The notes under the pieces were generated by a model. That model was not told the origin of the DNA. It saw only the letters and a list, made by a program, of their open reading frames with translations, and did not search any database. The position numbers and the translations under genes are program-made. Below, piece by piece: positions 17,925 to 28,585 of a stretch of 64,000 bases of DNA. Source of the DNA: RHLJ01 sp965247355 (GTDB lineage Bacteria > Bacteroidota > Rhodothermia > Balneolales > Balneolaceae); contig OZ252011.1 of NCBI GenBank assembly GCA_965247355.1, positions 1,550,001 to 1,614,000 of the forward strand, read 5' to 3'. Each line of letters opens with the position of its first letter. The stretch's first letter is position 1.

Positions 17925-20120
17925 ATGAAAAATATTATTTCTGTTGTCATACTCATAGCCTTACCTATTCTTAGTAACGCTCAATCTCACATTAAAAATG
18001 TGCACCTCGAAAAAACTACTGGATCAATTACTTTGGATGGCATATTAAATGAACAAGCTTGGAAAGACGCAAAACCATTAGAAAGCTTCTTAAATAAATG
18101 GCCAATTGATGAAGGTATGGCTGAAAATCAAACTAGTGTTTACCTGACATACGATAATGACAATCTTTATCTTGCTTCTATTTCATTTCAAAAAGAAAAT
18201 GATATAGTTGTACAGTCATTAAAGAGAGATATTCCAGATTATAGCTACAATAGTGAAGTAATATTTATTGGATTAGACCCCTTCAATAATAAACTAAGTG
18301 GCTTTGGTTTTTTTGTAAGTGCTGCCAATGTGCAATCTGAATGTTCAATCATAAGAGATGAATCGAGAAGTAGTTGCGATTTTAATTGGAATACAGCTTG
18401 GGAAAGTAAAGTGTCCGTTCACCCGAATTATTGGGTTTCTGAAATAAAAATTCCGCTTAAATCTATTTCATATGACCCAGAGAATAATACTTGGGGTATT
18501 AATATACTGAGGAAAGATATGGATTTAGGAGTGTGGTCTAGCTGGAATCATATTCCAATAGCGTTTAACATTTTTGAACTTGGTTATTATGCTGAGATGA
18601 GTTTTTCTGATGATTTAATGCCAAGTAAGAGAAGAATTATTACACAACCCTATTTTTCATCAAGTATTAATGAAGATACTAGAACAAACGATACATACGA
18701 TTACTCAACTAAAATTGGCTTAGATTCAAAAATACCTATTTCATCTAGCATAAACCTTGACTTAACTCTGAATCCTGATTTTTCTACCATTGAAGTTGAT
18801 CAACAGGTATTAAATCTTACTCGATTTAGCATATTCTTCCCAGAGAAAAGACCATTCTTTCTTGAGAATAATGATCTTTTTTCAAGTTTTGGAACATATC
18901 AAATAAGACCATTTTTTTCCCGACAAATCGGAATCAATAATGGACAGTTGATTCCAATACTATTTGGTGGCAAAGTTACAGGAAACCTTTCTTCAAATAC
19001 CAGGTTTGGATTTCTAAATGCCCAAACTCGTTCAAACTCAACACTGAGTGCTAATAATTATACAGTAGCAACTATTCAACAAACCATTAATGAAAGAATA
19101 AATGTTAAATCATTAATTACCAATCGATTTCAGATTGAAGAAAACAAACCTAATCTTAACAACTTTGATAGAAATATTGGATCTGAAATCAATTACACCT
19201 CAAAAAATAGCTATTTCAATGGAAATGGCAGAATACATTGGTCTCAAACTCAAAATAAGCAGGATGATTCTTTTTTTGCGGGTGCCACCCTACAATTTAA
19301 TAATGGTAGTTATGCCTTGAGTAGTACATATGATTATGTTGGTGAGAACTATATAAATGATTTAGGTTTTGTACAGAGAGCATTCCAATATGACGCTGCA
19401 AAAGACAGCTTAATTAAAGTAGGGTTTCATTATTTAAGAAGTTCTTTTACTAAAATTTACCGTCCTTCAATCAATTGGGTAAACCAATTAAATATAGGGG
19501 TTTCTACAATACAAGCATGGGATCTAAATCAAATAAAAACTGATGAAATTTATAGCCTATATACAAACTTATTTACAAAGGATTATGGATCTATCGATCT
19601 CACATTAAATAACGAGACAATTCAATTGCTTTATCCAACTAATCTAATTGGTGGTAGCCAATTATTACCACCAGAAACATATTCCTTTTCTTCTATTAGT
19701 TTCAGTTACAATAATGATTCTCGAAATATTATTACATGGGGTACAAATACTACAATTGGCGGATTCTATAATGGTACCCGGTATGGATTTGGTGGCAACA
19801 TCAATTTCAGAACTCAACCATGGGGAAACTTTGGAATAAGATATATAGCAAATAAAATTAGTTTGCCGAAAGATTACGGTAAAGATACAATCCATTTATT
19901 TGGTCCAAGTGCAGAAATAAATTTTTCAACTACCTTAAGCTTAACAACTTTCCTTCAATACAATACACAGATTCAAAATTTCAATATAAATAGTCGTATA
20001 CAATGGCGTTATGCACCAATGTCAGATATATACTTAGTTTATAGCGATAATTATAATACAGCTGACTTTTCGCCAAAAAACCGAGGCATTGTACTAAAAA
20101 TAAACTACTGGCTCAGTTAA
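17925..20120 (+). CDS. DUF5916 outer-membrane protein with CBM9-like domain
   Basis: 731 residues. Signal peptide to about residue 19. Residues about 25-220 resemble a family-9-type carbohydrate-binding module (SITLDGILNEQAWKDAKPLE; VYLTYDNDNLYLA). The rest is the DUF5916 barrel, recognised by DFSTIEVDQQVLNLTRFSIF followed by FPEKRPFFLENN, and it ends in the KINYWLS outer-membrane strand. Such proteins are abundant in Bacteroidota and uncharacterised. A second one lies at 36147, and both follow the same inverted repeat. Its 3' end overlaps the convergent serine hydrolase gene by 8 bases. Confidence 0.88.
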   Translation: MKNIISVVILIALPILSNAQSHIKNVHLEKTTGSITLDGILNEQAWKDAKPLESFLNKWPIDEGMAENQTSVYLTYDNDNLYLASISFQKENDIVVQSLKRDIPDYSYNSEVIFIGLDPFNNKLSGFGFFVSAANVQSECSIIRDESRSSCDFNWNTAWESKVSVHPNYWVSEIKIPLKSISYDPENNTWGINILRKDMDLGVWSSWNHIPIAFNIFELGYYAEMSFSDDLMPSKRRIITQPYFSSSINEDTRTNDTYDYSTKIGLDSKIPISSSINLDLTLNPDFSTIEVDQQVLNLTRFSIFFPEKRPFFLENNDLFSSFGTYQIRPFFSRQIGINNGQLIPILFGGKVTGNLSSNTRFGFLNAQTRSNSTLSANNYTVATIQQTINERINVKSLITNRFQIEENKPNLNNFDRNIGSEINYTSKNSYFNGNGRIHWSQTQNKQDDSFFAGATLQFNNGSYALSSTYDYVGENYINDLGFVQRAFQYDAAKDSLIKVGFHYLRSSFTKIYRPSINWVNQLNIGVSTIQAWDLNQIKTDEIYSLYTNLFTKDYGSIDLTLNNETIQLLYPTNLIGGSQLLPPETYSFSSISFSYNNDSRNIITWGTNTTIGGFYNGTRYGFGGNINFRTQPWGNFGIRYIANKISLPKDYGKDTIHLFGPSAEINFSTTLSLTTFLQYNTQIQNFNINSRIQWRYAPMSDIYLVYSDNYNTADFSPKNRGIVLKINYWLS

Positions 20121-21192
20121 CTTCCTCTGATATTATTTGCAATATATTTGAAGTTAATGGGTCTAAGTTGTGTCCAGCATTATTTGATAAAACAATAATA
20201 CAAATTGGTCCTTGATTATTTTCATTCAATGAAACTGTAATTTTGGATGTAAAACCCGGCATCTTACCAAAATGCGTAGCTACTTTAAAATCTTCAATAT
20301 TTGTTATTCGCCATCCATAAGCATAGTCACTTAATTCAGGCTTGAACATTATTGAAGTAAGACTATCATTAATCAAAGCATTATTTATTAAACCCAGTGA
20401 CCATTTATGCATGTCCTGTACATTTGAGTAAATCATTCCAGCTGAAAATGCTTTTCTATAATCTGGAATAACAGATTCTCTGCCATTTCTTGAATTAGTA
20501 TAAAATCCAATCGCTAAACCATACGGTCTTCCATTCCAAAGTGTACCAGTATTCACCATACCTATTGGATCAAATATCCTATTCTTAAGAAAATCGGAGT
20601 ATGAGATTCCGGTAACCGACTCTATAATAGCGCCCAATAAATAGTATCCAGTATTACTATATCTATAATCAGTTCCTGGTTCAAAAACTAAATCCCCGCT
20701 ACAATATGCTTCTACAAACTCCTGTACTTTATACTCCTTTTTATCACTAAAGTAATCAGGGTTTCTCGTATAGTTTAATATTCCGGATGTATGAGTTAAC
20801 AGATGATGAATTGTAACTTTATCTCCGGTATCATCTCTGTAATATGGCAAGTAATTACTGACATAACTATTTAGATCAATTCTGCCTTCCTGAACCAAAA
20901 TCATTATCCCCATTGATGTAAATGCTTTTGTTAATGAGGCGATAGGATATTTTGTATTAATTTGATTTTTTGATTCATTGTTAGAAAACCCAAAAGCAGA
21001 TTCAAATAATATTTCATTTCCTTTAGCTACTAAGATTGACCCCTCAAAAAAACTAGAATCCACAAATGAGATAGCATATTCCTTTAATCTATTCTCAATT
21101 CCACCATGACTGATTCTTAACTCCTGGCTATGAACTACGCTATTATAATTGAAAAGAACGAACAGATGAATTAAGAGTAGGATTCTCATCAA
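20113..21192 (-). CDS. Serine hydrolase, class C beta-lactamase family
   Basis: 359 residues with a signal peptide (to about residue 22). Motifs: S86-L-T-K89 in PIASLTKAFTS, Y-S-N in DYRYSNTGYYLLG, and a third motif H-F-G-K in THFGKMPGFTSKI, where the usual second Gly position is Phe-Gly. The family acts outside the cytoplasm on ester or amide bonds; substrate unknown. It is convergent with the DUF5916 gene and stands alone on its strand, 140 bases upstream of the SusD-like gene stop. Confidence 0.9.
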   Translation of the reverse strand: MMRILLLIHLFVLFNYNSVVHSQELRISHGGIENRLKEYAISFVDSSFFEGSILVAKGNEILFESAFGFSNNESKNQINTKYPIASLTKAFTSMGIMILVQEGRIDLNSYVSNYLPYYRDDTGDKVTIHHLLTHTSGILNYTRNPDYFSDKKEYKVQEFVEAYCSGDLVFEPGTDYRYSNTGYYLLGAIIESVTGISYSDFLKNRIFDPIGMVNTGTLWNGRPYGLAIGFYTNSRNGRESVIPDYRKAFSAGMIYSNVQDMHKWSLGLINNALINDSLTSIMFKPELSDYAYGWRITNIEDFKVATHFGKMPGFTSKITVSLNENNQGPICIIVLSNNAGHNLDPLTSNILQIISEEVN

Positions 21193-21332
21193 GGTCGATG
21201 TTTCCTTTATTAACTTAATTAAAAAACCTGATGCCCAAATTTGTCATCTATGTTAAGGCAGCTATACCCTTTTTAATATGACGTTTCTATGAGAAGGACA
21301 CCAGGTTTGTATTTGACCAAAAAATAAGGGAG

Positions 21333-22751
21333 TTAGAACCGATTTCCCCTTCCGGTTGCAATTATTCTATTCAAATTATGTTGAATAGTTACTTGATCAC
21401 TAGCTTCATCCACAGTAAATGCATCAAATTCAACAGCTTGAGGTAAATAACCAGGTATGAATGCAGTTCTATCTGAGTCTGTAATATTTGAATTAATCAA
21501 AGCTTCACGTTCAGCTACTGGCCATTTAATTCCTAAATCAAACATTCTTCTACCTTCACCAAAGAATATTTCTTGTCGTAAAAGATATAGTGTCGTTAGA
21601 GCTTCAGTCGTATTAGCTAATGCTGTAATTTCAGCATCAGTAACTGAAGTAGCTGAAATCGAAGGTGTTTGAAGCGTGGTTGTTCTATCAAGTATTAAAC
21701 CATCTACAAAAGGATCTGAAGAACTTGCCCGTACACTATAGGAACTTGTATCAGGTCTTTGAGGAGCAACACCGTTACCATTCCTACTTTCACCTGAATC
21801 ATCAACAGTAAATCTAGGTCTGGAATTAGCTAGATTTATTACATCAGACATTATTGACTTAGCATCTGGAAGCTGGTTATCTGCTAAGGCGGCCTCAGCT
21901 AATATTAAATGTGCTTCTTCTATTTTTAACAAAGGAATATCAGAATCTGTAGACCCATTAATATCAAAATATTTAGGATCTAAAAAATCCAATCTAGGTA
22001 GTGGCTGAAGATCATCAAAATTTCCACGATCATGGACTGCATTTTGTAGTGTATTTGCTGGTGTATTTACAGCATCAAACAAAACATATCTTACATAATC
22101 ACCTGTTGCATCTGCTGTTATAGCAGCATTAGCATCTGAAACTGCAGCAGACTGGTTAGCTAAGTTATAGTTTGCTCGTGCTCGAGCAAGTAAATACCCA
22201 ATATTACCTGGATCTATTGCGATAGCATCAGTGAAATCATTAACTGCTGTATTTAGATGAACATCTGAATCTACTGCTGGTGCTAGTGCATCATTTGGTA
22301 GGGTAGAGAAAATCTCTCCAGCCCAAAGATTAGCTATACCTTTAAAGAAATATGCTTCTGCTTCAAGTGGTCCACCTTGAGCGTTTGCATCAATGGGTAT
22401 TACTTCTTCAATTACATATTCTGCTTCCTCACGTAAAGCAGCAATACTAGATTGACAATTGAGAACATCTGTATCAATATCTCTGAAAACACCTTCATCA
22501 GCGTCTTGATTAAAGAATGATTGAACATTTTCATAGTTATCAGTTGCCAGTTCCTGTGTTGTAATACAGGTATTTACCATTGTAGCTAGTTGCTCTTGTA
22601 AACCATTTACAAAAGCTGTAGCCGGATTAGGCAGATCTCGAGCTGCATCCAGTGATAAATTTGGATTCTCAACTCCTGTTCCATCTATTAAATCGCAGGA
22701 TACGAAAACTGATAGAACTAGTACTGTATATAAGATTATTCTTTTTTTCAT
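21333..22751 (-). CDS. SusD/RagB-like outer-membrane lipoprotein
   Basis: 472 residues. Lipobox VFVSC (Cys19). The body is helix-rich with tetratricopeptide-like pairs (ALAPAVDSDVHLNTAVNDFT, LARARANYNLANQSAAVSDA) as in SusD-type ligand-capture lipoproteins, and the C-terminal part has the EIFFGEGRRMFDLGIKWPVA segment typical of the family. It sits 45 bases after the SusC-type gene, the standard susCD order. It would lie on the cell surface as the lid of the SusC pore. No polysaccharide-degrading enzymes are nearby, so the ligand may not be a glycan. Confidence 0.85.
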   Translation of the reverse strand: MKKRIILYTVLVLSVFVSCDLIDGTGVENPNLSLDAARDLPNPATAFVNGLQEQLATMVNTCITTQELATDNYENVQSFFNQDADEGVFRDIDTDVLNCQSSIAALREEAEYVIEEVIPIDANAQGGPLEAEAYFFKGIANLWAGEIFSTLPNDALAPAVDSDVHLNTAVNDFTDAIAIDPGNIGYLLARARANYNLANQSAAVSDANAAITADATGDYVRYVLFDAVNTPANTLQNAVHDRGNFDDLQPLPRLDFLDPKYFDINGSTDSDIPLLKIEEAHLILAEAALADNQLPDAKSIMSDVINLANSRPRFTVDDSGESRNGNGVAPQRPDTSSYSVRASSSDPFVDGLILDRTTTLQTPSISATSVTDAEITALANTTEALTTLYLLRQEIFFGEGRRMFDLGIKWPVAEREALINSNITDSDRTAFIPGYLPQAVEFDAFTVDEASDQVTIQHNLNRIIATGRGNRF

Positions 22752-22796
22752 AATTTTAAACTGTTTAAGTCTTTAGATTCTTGATTTATAAAACTA

Positions 22797-25631
22797 TCAA
22801 AAGTCAATTTTGACAGTTCCTAAAAACTGACGAGGTTGAGATTCTGTACCATACACGAAACCTCCAACGCCGACTTCAGTTCCTCCACCTTGATTACCGA
22901 TGCCTGCTCCAGATACTTCTGGGTCAATATTATTTGCTACAAAGTTTATAGGATTAACGGCCATTGCACCTACACTAATCTTTCTAACAATTCCGGAATA
23001 GAGGTTTTCTGGTAAATCATAATTGATAGAGATTAACCTGATTTTTGCATAGGTCGCATCCTCAACCCATAGTCCTGCAAGATTGTTGAAGTTAACCCCA
23101 GTAGCACCTGTAGGGTAATATCCCTCCTGAGGTGCGCCTCTTAAGAACTTCAGGACTTCTGTAGTATTTACAACACTACCACCAATCTGATAATCACCTG
23201 ATATATTTAGTGATAATGACTTATATGCAAAGTTTGTACCGAATGACCCAAAAATATCCGGAACAGTACTGCCAAGGTCATCATTTGGAATAATCTCTAC
23301 CAAGTTACCAGCACCATCAAAAACTGGGTTATTTCCTCGGAAGTAACCAATTGGTTTACCTTCTTCAACCCAGGATCCTAGAAAACCAAATCCACCTACA
23401 TTAAATGGAGCACCTCCGGAAGCAGTTACCTTGTTTGTAAAACTGTTTACAGAAGCTCTTACTGAAAGACTATAATCTCTGCTTTGTAATACTTGCACAC
23501 GAGATGATAATTCCCACCCTTTATTTTCAATTTCACCAACATTTTGCAATGATGGACCAAGACCAGTTGATGGAGCATTATTTGCATTAAATAAAGCATC
23601 TTCTGTTACAGTACTGTAAATAGTGAAATCGATATTAGCTCGATTATCCCAAAAACCAAGATCAATTCCTGCTTCGTATGTTTTTGACCTTTCAGGTTTT
23701 AATTCTGGATCTCCTGCTGTTCCGAATTCAATAGATTGTCCGCCACGAAATGGATCTATATCAGCAAGAACCTGATTTGAAAAAGGCGTTGGAAAGTTAC
23801 CAGCTTCTCCATAATTGGCTCTTAACTTAACATTAGATAAAATCTCTTCAGGTATTAAATTTTGGAAAAAGCCTTCTGATGATAAAGAGTAACTTACTCC
23901 AACTTTTGGGAACCATTGAGGGTCAACCTCGGCTCCAAAGGCCGTATTGTCATCAATCCTGGCTCCAAATTCGATAAAATATTTATCCTTGAAACCAACA
24001 TTCTCCTGAAAGTAGAATCCATAATTTGCTACTGTTCTCCTGAAGTCTAGCACAGAGGTTTCAGCAGCTGAGTTCATAGTTTTTACTCCGTCCGGTATTT
24101 CACTTCCAAGAATATTTACTTGTCTGTCATCAGTCCTGAAAATTTGACCTCCAACTACGGTAATTGTCGATATATCTTCAAAGTCTTTTTGATACTGAAC
24201 AGAACCTTCAATAGTAATACCTAACTGATCACGTTCAAATAATTCAATCTGACCTTGATCTGAGGTACCTGGTGGAATAAATCCAAGTGCAATTAAATAG
24301 GCATTTGTCTGAACATCTCTCATTCGTGAAGTACGGTTATCGACCCCAACAACAGCCTTTGCCGCAAGACCTTCCATAATATTAAAGCTCAAATTATGTG
24401 AAGTTTGAAATCGTTTGTTGTTTTCTGTTAAATCAAGGTTGTTCTGGATTTCATTGATTTGATCATCGAGTGCACTTAATCCTGCCTCATCTAATAAATC
24501 CAAATTTCCAAATCTTGCACCTTCTAAACTATTAAAAGAACCAAAAGAGCTGTTTGCGCCATTATCGCGCTCATACTCTGAACTGATAAAACCTAGTGAA
24601 CCTGTATATGTGACAACCTTATTTAATTGAGCGTTTACTGTTGTTCTTAAGTTATGTCGAACCTGCCCTGTATTAGGTCTAAAACCATCATCATCTAACA
24701 TCGAAGCACCAAAGGAATAGGTAATATTTTCTGATCCTCCACTTGCAGATAATTTATACTCCTGATAAGTTCCTGTTTCATATAAAATATCAGCTGTAGC
24801 GTCATAGAATAGAAAATCCTCAGTCCCTTTTGTAACGCCAATGTTTGTCTCAAAAGTAAATTGACTAGCTCCGCGTACTCCTTTTTTTGTAAAAATTTGG
24901 ATAACACCATTTGCCGCATCAGCCCCATATAATGTAGTAGCGGCACCACCTTTAATCACCTCTATACGTTCAATATTTTCTAAAGGTATATCTGCAACAG
25001 CAGAACTCTCTGCACCACCTGTATCAATACTTTGACCTGCACCAGTCGAATTATCAACTCTGACCCCATCTACATAAATTACAGGAGTTGAAGAAGTTAA
25101 TGCAGAATTTATTCCCCTACCTCTTATCAATGAAGCAGTACCAGGCTGGCCTGAAGTCAGACGAATTTGAGAATTTGGAAGATTGGCCTGTAGAACTTGA
25201 TCAAGTCTTTGAGCTGGAATGGCTTCAAGATCTTTTGAAGTTATTACGTCAACAGTTGTAGACAATCTCTTTTTATCAATTGCTTGTCCCTGACCTGTTA
25301 CAATAATCTCTTCTAATCCTGCAATATCTTCTTCGAGATAAATGTCAAGACTTGTTTCCCCATCTACTGTCACCTCTAAATCTTGTCTGAGATAACCCAG
25401 ATATGTTACCCTTACACTGTAAGTGCCATTTGGAATGTTTGAAATAGTATATATTCCATTAATATCAGAAGAAGCTCCAGTTTCCAGGCTAGCGATATAT
25501 AAATTTGCTCCTGGTAACTTTTCACCAGTAACATCATCATATACAGTTCCAGTTATACTTCCATACTGTGCAAAAGTGAATGTAGAAATAATCACACACA
25601 ACATGGTTGAGCCTAATAGCTTTTTTAACAT
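22797..25631 (-). CDS. SusC/RagA-family TonB-linked outer-membrane protein
   Basis: 944 residues. Signal peptide, CarboxypepD_reg-like domain (about 24-110, SITGTVYDDVTGEKLPGANL), then the SusC-type plug (about 115-250: STTVDVITSKDLEAIPAQRL, and VIYVDGVRVDNSTG). A 22-strand-type barrel follows, ending in FLGTVKIDF. It pairs with the SusD-like lipoprotein downstream to import an unidentified nutrient. The gene is divergent from a 7TM-AraC regulator gene; the shared 417-base region holds a TTAGTTC-N14-GAACTAA site. Confidence 0.92.
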   Translation of the reverse strand: MLKKLLGSTMLCVIISTFTFAQYGSITGTVYDDVTGEKLPGANLYIASLETGASSDINGIYTISNIPNGTYSVRVTYLGYLRQDLEVTVDGETSLDIYLEEDIAGLEEIIVTGQGQAIDKKRLSTTVDVITSKDLEAIPAQRLDQVLQANLPNSQIRLTSGQPGTASLIRGRGINSALTSSTPVIYVDGVRVDNSTGAGQSIDTGGAESSAVADIPLENIERIEVIKGGAATTLYGADAANGVIQIFTKKGVRGASQFTFETNIGVTKGTEDFLFYDATADILYETGTYQEYKLSASGGSENITYSFGASMLDDDGFRPNTGQVRHNLRTTVNAQLNKVVTYTGSLGFISSEYERDNGANSSFGSFNSLEGARFGNLDLLDEAGLSALDDQINEIQNNLDLTENNKRFQTSHNLSFNIMEGLAAKAVVGVDNRTSRMRDVQTNAYLIALGFIPPGTSDQGQIELFERDQLGITIEGSVQYQKDFEDISTITVVGGQIFRTDDRQVNILGSEIPDGVKTMNSAAETSVLDFRRTVANYGFYFQENVGFKDKYFIEFGARIDDNTAFGAEVDPQWFPKVGVSYSLSSEGFFQNLIPEEILSNVKLRANYGEAGNFPTPFSNQVLADIDPFRGGQSIEFGTAGDPELKPERSKTYEAGIDLGFWDNRANIDFTIYSTVTEDALFNANNAPSTGLGPSLQNVGEIENKGWELSSRVQVLQSRDYSLSVRASVNSFTNKVTASGGAPFNVGGFGFLGSWVEEGKPIGYFRGNNPVFDGAGNLVEIIPNDDLGSTVPDIFGSFGTNFAYKSLSLNISGDYQIGGSVVNTTEVLKFLRGAPQEGYYPTGATGVNFNNLAGLWVEDATYAKIRLISINYDLPENLYSGIVRKISVGAMAVNPINFVANNIDPEVSGAGIGNQGGGTEVGVGGFVYGTESQPRQFLGTVKIDF

Positions 25632-25864
25632 ATAAACCTCATTATTTTTTTTTTGTTAAATCAATCTGGTTTTACCCTCGATTGATAGAGGTATACATTA
25701 AGTATTAGGTCGATTTTAGTAACTCGAAAAAGAGTTGGATAACCTGTTTACACACTTTTCCGGGGCTTAAATACTTCCTTACAACAAGTTAAATTAATTA
25801 ATAAGATAAAATACTATTAATAATATACTTATAGGTTAGTTTCGCTACATTCAGGTTATTTAAT

Positions 25865-25892
25865 TTAGTTCGAAAACAATTTTTAGAACTAA
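25865..25892. promoter_or_regulatory. TTAGTTC-N14-GAACTAA inverted repeat, copy 2
   Basis: Perfect 7-bp arms and 14-base spacer in the divergent region between the SusC gene (start 25631) and the AraC-type regulator (start 26049), 156 bases before the latter. It could regulate either gene or be an autoregulatory site. The remainder of 25632-26048 is AT-rich and shows no gene. Confidence 0.6.
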
Positions 25893-26048
25893 TTCCATCC
25901 TCTTCTTACGTCTGAGTTTCTGAGCTTAATTGATGAAATTATTTGATCGTAGATCGAATAGCTTTATCCCATATATATAATAACCTTCATTTTCTGTGTA
26001 TTTGTGAAACAAATACCAGGTATTACCGTGACTTTAATTAAAAAATAA

Positions 26049-27173
26049 ATGGAATTTAACTTTAACATTTTCCTGATAGTCGTCGAAAGTATAGTAGCAG
26101 CCCAATGCTTCTTCGTCGGTTTATTATTCCTTGTAAACCAAAATAATAAGGGAAATAAATTTCTAGGCATTTACCTTATTATACGATCACTTAATTTTGT
26201 AAATCTGATTACTTCACAGGTTTCACCCGAATATTCTATTAGTATATTCTATGTATCTACCAGTTTATATGGCCCTTTGTTAATTCTTTACCTGTATAAT
26301 CAGCTAAACATTGAAAAGAGTAATTTATTTATTTCAGGTCTCTTGGTTATTCCCTTCTTAATTTCTGTTGCTTGGTTTTCAGTAGTTATGGATTTGAATG
26401 GTATTGATAACATGTTTATGGGAATGAGAGACATTCCAGTTGATACTATTTATACCTTACTTATATGTTACGCCTTTTATCTGATCTCAAATACAGAAAA
26501 AAAACTTGATGAACACTTACGTTCTAAGATTAAATACCTATGGCTAAAGGCTCTTTTTGCTATAGCATTTTTTCAAATGATTTTCTATTACTCCGTTCTG
26601 ATGTTATTTGATTTAGGATTACTAAGCCTCTCCAATTGGTTCCTATTCAGTTATTTAGTTTTTGTGATAGTATTTATTAATGGACTGATTTTTGTTGGAT
26701 TTAAATATCCTGACATCATTATTGGAACACGACAAATAAAAGATCGGCTACAGGAAAACCCTGAAAATAAGTATTCCTATTCTGACTTAACTAAAGAAGA
26801 GGCTTCTCAAATAATAAAAAGACTAGAAGAGGTAGTAATAAAAGAACAACTCTATAAAAATCCTGATTTGAAACTGGAAGATGTAGCCTATAAAATAGCG
26901 AAAATTCCTAAAGATGTTTCACAAACTGTAAATCAATATCTAAACAAAAATTTTAAGGAATACATAAATGATATAAGGATCACTACTGCTTCTGAACTTT
27001 TAATTGATCCGGAAAAAGAAGACTGGAGAATAAGTGATGTTATGTACGAAGTTGGATTCAACTCAAAATCTTCTTTTAATACGTATTTCAAGAAAAGGTT
27101 CGAAATGACTCCAAAGCAATTCAAAAAAAGACCCAATGAGTATTCTCCTTCAACCAATAAGGTATCCAAATAA
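26049..27173 (+). CDS. AraC-family regulator with N-terminal membrane domain
   Basis: 374 residues. About seven hydrophobic helices occupy residues 5-235 (FNIFLIVVESIVAAQCFFVG onward), followed by a linker and an AraC HTH domain (about 270-365: LEDVAYKIAKIPKDVSQTVN, then YEVGFNSKSSFNTYFKKRFE and MTPKQFKK). It is a paralogue of the regulator at 16014. Being divergent from the susCD-like pair, it probably controls that locus. Because the repeated inverted repeat lies in its own upstream region, it is my first candidate as the binding protein for that motif; this is inference. A terminator follows at 27277. Confidence 0.9.
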   Translation: MEFNFNIFLIVVESIVAAQCFFVGLLFLVNQNNKGNKFLGIYLIIRSLNFVNLITSQVSPEYSISIFYVSTSLYGPLLILYLYNQLNIEKSNLFISGLLVIPFLISVAWFSVVMDLNGIDNMFMGMRDIPVDTIYTLLICYAFYLISNTEKKLDEHLRSKIKYLWLKALFAIAFFQMIFYYSVLMLFDLGLLSLSNWFLFSYLVFVIVFINGLIFVGFKYPDIIIGTRQIKDRLQENPENKYSYSDLTKEEASQIIKRLEEVVIKEQLYKNPDLKLEDVAYKIAKIPKDVSQTVNQYLNKNFKEYINDIRITTASELLIDPEKEDWRISDVMYEVGFNSKSSFNTYFKKRFEMTPKQFKKRPNEYSPSTNKVSK

Positions 27174-27276
27174 GTTTTAGAACTTAAATATTATTTCATG
27201 TCGAATTTGTGGCATCTATATTTCTATTGGTTTATAAAACATAGATGACCACTTAGTATTGTAAACCATACCCACC

Positions 27277-27308
27277 AAGCCCGCTTAAGTTCTTAAGCGG
27301 GCTTTTTT
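27277..27308 (+). terminator. Rho-independent terminator after the AraC-type regulator
   Basis: AAGCCCGCTTAAG is mirrored by CTTAAGCGGGCTT with a 2-4 base loop, and the right arm runs into a T-tract of six. This GC-rich 13-bp stem stands out in AT-rich surroundings. It ends transcription about 100 bases past the regulator stop. Confidence 0.9.
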
Positions 27309-27372
27309 ATTATATTCGATTTTTTGAGCATTTTCCCTCTCACCCAATAATCCTTTTGATTATTAAAGTAAA

Positions 27373-27400
27373 ATAGTTCAGAGATAGGTTTTAGAACTAC
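27373..27400. promoter_or_regulatory. TTAGTTC-N14-GAACTAA inverted repeat, copy 3
   Basis: Arms ATAGTTC and GAACTAC around a 14-base spacer (six central positions of each arm match exactly). It lies 75 bases before the preferred start (27476) of the DUF2911 gene, and directly after the terminator of the preceding regulator, so it marks the promoter region of the next operon. Confidence 0.55.
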
Positions 27401-27475
27401 TTCATTATGTCAACAAACTATCATGTTAGAGTTCCAATGAATAGTTTTGGATTAACTAAACTTTCGCTATTTACT

Positions 27476-28585
27476 ATGAAAAAGTACATTTTACTATCTC
27501 TCTATTTAATCCTTTCCCAAAATTACAGCTTCGCTCAGTTTCATACTCTTACAATTCCAGCACCTAGTAATAGAGTAATTGAAACTCAAAGACTCGCTAT
27601 TACTGATATCACCATTGATTATTCAAGTCCTTCGGTAAGAGGGAGAGATGTATGGAATAATCCTAATATCATTCCTCAAAACGGAAATCCAATTGCATGG
27701 AGGGCCGGTGCTAATATGAATACAACCATCCAATTTACTTCAGATGTGTTAATTGAAGGTAAAGCACTTAAAAAAGGGAAATATGGCTTTCATATCATTC
27801 CAAAATCTAATTCTTTTACCCTCTTATTTGCTTCTAATCCAAACCAATGGGGTAGTTACTATTTAGATGTAGAAAATGGAATCGAACTCAGTGTAGATGT
27901 TTCATCTGTAGAAACCAGCTTTTCAGAAAAATTGGATTATGAGTTTATCAACTGGACGGATAGTTCTGTCGTTATAGCCCTTGAATGGGCCGATAAAAGA
28001 ATTCCATTTACGGTTTCTGTTGATCTAGATAAAACTGTTATTGAAAGTTTCCGAAGTGAATTGCTTGGGATTAATACATACAGATGGGAAGCGTGGAATG
28101 ATGCAGCTCGTTGGTGCCTGGATAGAAATACAAATCTTGAAGAAGCATTAGAATGGACAAATAGATCTATTGAAGGCGGATATGGTGGATTTGCTTCAAA
28201 TAGAAACCCAATTAATGTAAGAACAAAAATCTTACTCTTACACCGCTTAGATGAAACTGAAGAGCTTACTGAAACAATTCAAAATGCTACTAATCTATAT
28301 TTTGAAAATCCTAATAATACAAGCCAGTTTACATTCACACTTATCCAATTATCTTATTACGAAGAAGCACTTTCTATTCTCGATAACACAATTGAAAGAT
28401 TTCCAAATTATTGGCCTCTTACTCTTTATAAAGGATTAGCAACACACCTTAATGGCGATACCGATTCTGGATTGACCATTTTATCAAAACTAGAAAATAG
28501 CATCCCTGATAACTTCAAAAACAGGTTAAACGAAATTAAGAAGGAGGTTAAAAATGGAACTTATTCGCCACCTCCTTTACAATAA
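27476..28585 (+). CDS. DUF2911 domain protein, secreted
   Basis: 369 residues from ATG 27476, chosen because it opens a good signal peptide (MKKYILLSLYLILSQNYSFA); an in-frame ATG at 27407 would put 23 non-signal residues in front. Residues about 25-165 are a DUF2911 domain: DYSSPSVRGRDVWNN, IAWRAGANMNTTIQFTSDV, KKGKYGFHIIP. The C-terminal half has tetratricopeptide-like helices (WTNRSIEGGYGGF, ILLLHRLDETEELTETIQNA). Function of the domain is unknown. It heads an operon with the two overlapping downstream genes. Confidence 0.85.
   Translation: MKKYILLSLYLILSQNYSFAQFHTLTIPAPSNRVIETQRLAITDITIDYSSPSVRGRDVWNNPNIIPQNGNPIAWRAGANMNTTIQFTSDVLIEGKALKKGKYGFHIIPKSNSFTLLFASNPNQWGSYYLDVENGIELSVDVSSVETSFSEKLDYEFINWTDSSVVIALEWADKRIPFTVSVDLDKTVIESFRSELLGINTYRWEAWNDAARWCLDRNTNLEEALEWTNRSIEGGYGGFASNRNPINVRTKILLLHRLDETEELTETIQNATNLYFENPNNTSQFTFTLIQLSYYEEALSILDNTIERFPNYWPLTLYKGLATHLNGDTDSGLTILSKLENSIPDNFKNRLNEIKKEVKNGTYSPPPLQ
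28541..28547 (+). promoter_or_regulatory. Strong Shine-Dalgarno that fixes the start at 28554
   Basis: AAGGAGG, six bases before ATG 28554 and inside the end of the DUF2911 gene. Such a perfect site is rare in this window and supports the overlapping start of the next gene. Confidence 0.8.
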